A DNA stretch of 6,237 bases, taken from CAZDUS01 sp964535015 (GTDB lineage: Bacteria > Verrucomicrobiota > Kiritimatiellia > CAIKKV01 > CAITUY01). The stretch lies in assembly GCA_964535015.1 (NCBI GenBank), contig CAZHRU010000124.1, positions 1 through 6,237 of the forward strand. The letters are read 5' to 3'. Of the stretch, positions 6,203 through 6,237 are shown piece after piece; within the stretch, counting starts at the first letter, position 1, and every line of letters starts with the position of its first letter. The position numbers and the translations under genes were made by a program. The notes below the pieces were generated by a model. It was not told where the DNA came from. It did not search any database and worked only from the letters and a program-made list of their open reading frames with translations.

Positions 6203-6237
6203 TGCACACAAAATCACTAAAAGCCAATAAAATAAAC
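6203..6237. other. AT-rich sequence abutting the tRNA fragment, possible end of an integrated element
   Basis: These 35 bases are about 70% A+T, with runs such as AAAATCACTAAAA and AATAAAATAAA, in sharp contrast to the GC-rich DNA to the left. They start where tRNA similarity ends. Given the orientation of the fragment, this should be the terminal part of an integrated element that continues outside the window. No gene is visible in so short a stretch. Confidence 0.4.

Noticed and set aside
6155..6237. Intact tRNA gene at the window end
   Set aside because: There is room for the 5' half, but no matching acceptor strand, D-arm or outer anticodon-stem pairs are present.
1..6237. CRISPR array, riboswitch or insertion sequence
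   Set aside because: No regularly spaced short repeats, no recognisable riboswitch core and no transposase or paired terminal repeats were seen.

Overview
This is a GC-rich, gene-dense stretch of bacterial chromosome. It carries five protein genes and, at its right edge, a broken tRNA-Lys. The Kup pair, the secreted hydrolase with an Ig-like tail and the HI1419/HI1420-type toxin-antitoxin pair suggest a Gram-negative bacterium. The hydrolase architecture reminds me of the Verrucomicrobiota/Planctomycetota group, but that is recall rather than a search result, so the assignment is weak.

Layout from left to right. Positions 1-1679 (minus) hold a Kup-family potassium transporter whose C-terminal end runs off the window. 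Positions 1676-3613 (minus) hold a second, complete Kup. The two form a tandem paralogous operon with a 4-nt ATGA stop/start overlap, the complete copy being promoter-proximal. A 138-nt divergent gap follows, with a 14-nt palindrome next to the kup start. Positions 3752-5302 (plus) hold an exported alpha/beta-hydrolase with a visible Ser-Asp-His triad and a long C-terminal region ending in an Ig-like domain. A 179-nt gap then holds a good sigma70-type promoter whose -10 box lies in an inverted repeat. Positions 5482-5817 and 5795-6112 (plus) hold a RelE/ParE-superfamily (Gp49-like) toxin and its helix-turn-helix antitoxin, overlapping by 23 nt.

Positions 6155-6202 (minus) hold the 3' part of a tRNA-Lys(CTT), from the anticodon stem to the CCA end. 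The 5' half is replaced by AT-rich sequence. This is the expected appearance of the tRNA-distal attachment site of an integrated element. From its orientation, the element should lie to the right of the window, and everything left of about 6155 would be host chromosome.

The two Kup proteins probably act in potassium uptake under shared transcription, and the toxin-antitoxin pair is a self-contained autoregulated unit. Nothing ties the hydrolase to either neighbour. I found no clearly new multi-gene system. The points most worth following up are the truncated tRNA junction, the predicted leaderless toxin message beside a strong antitoxin Shine-Dalgarno, and the altered signature motif in the downstream Kup.
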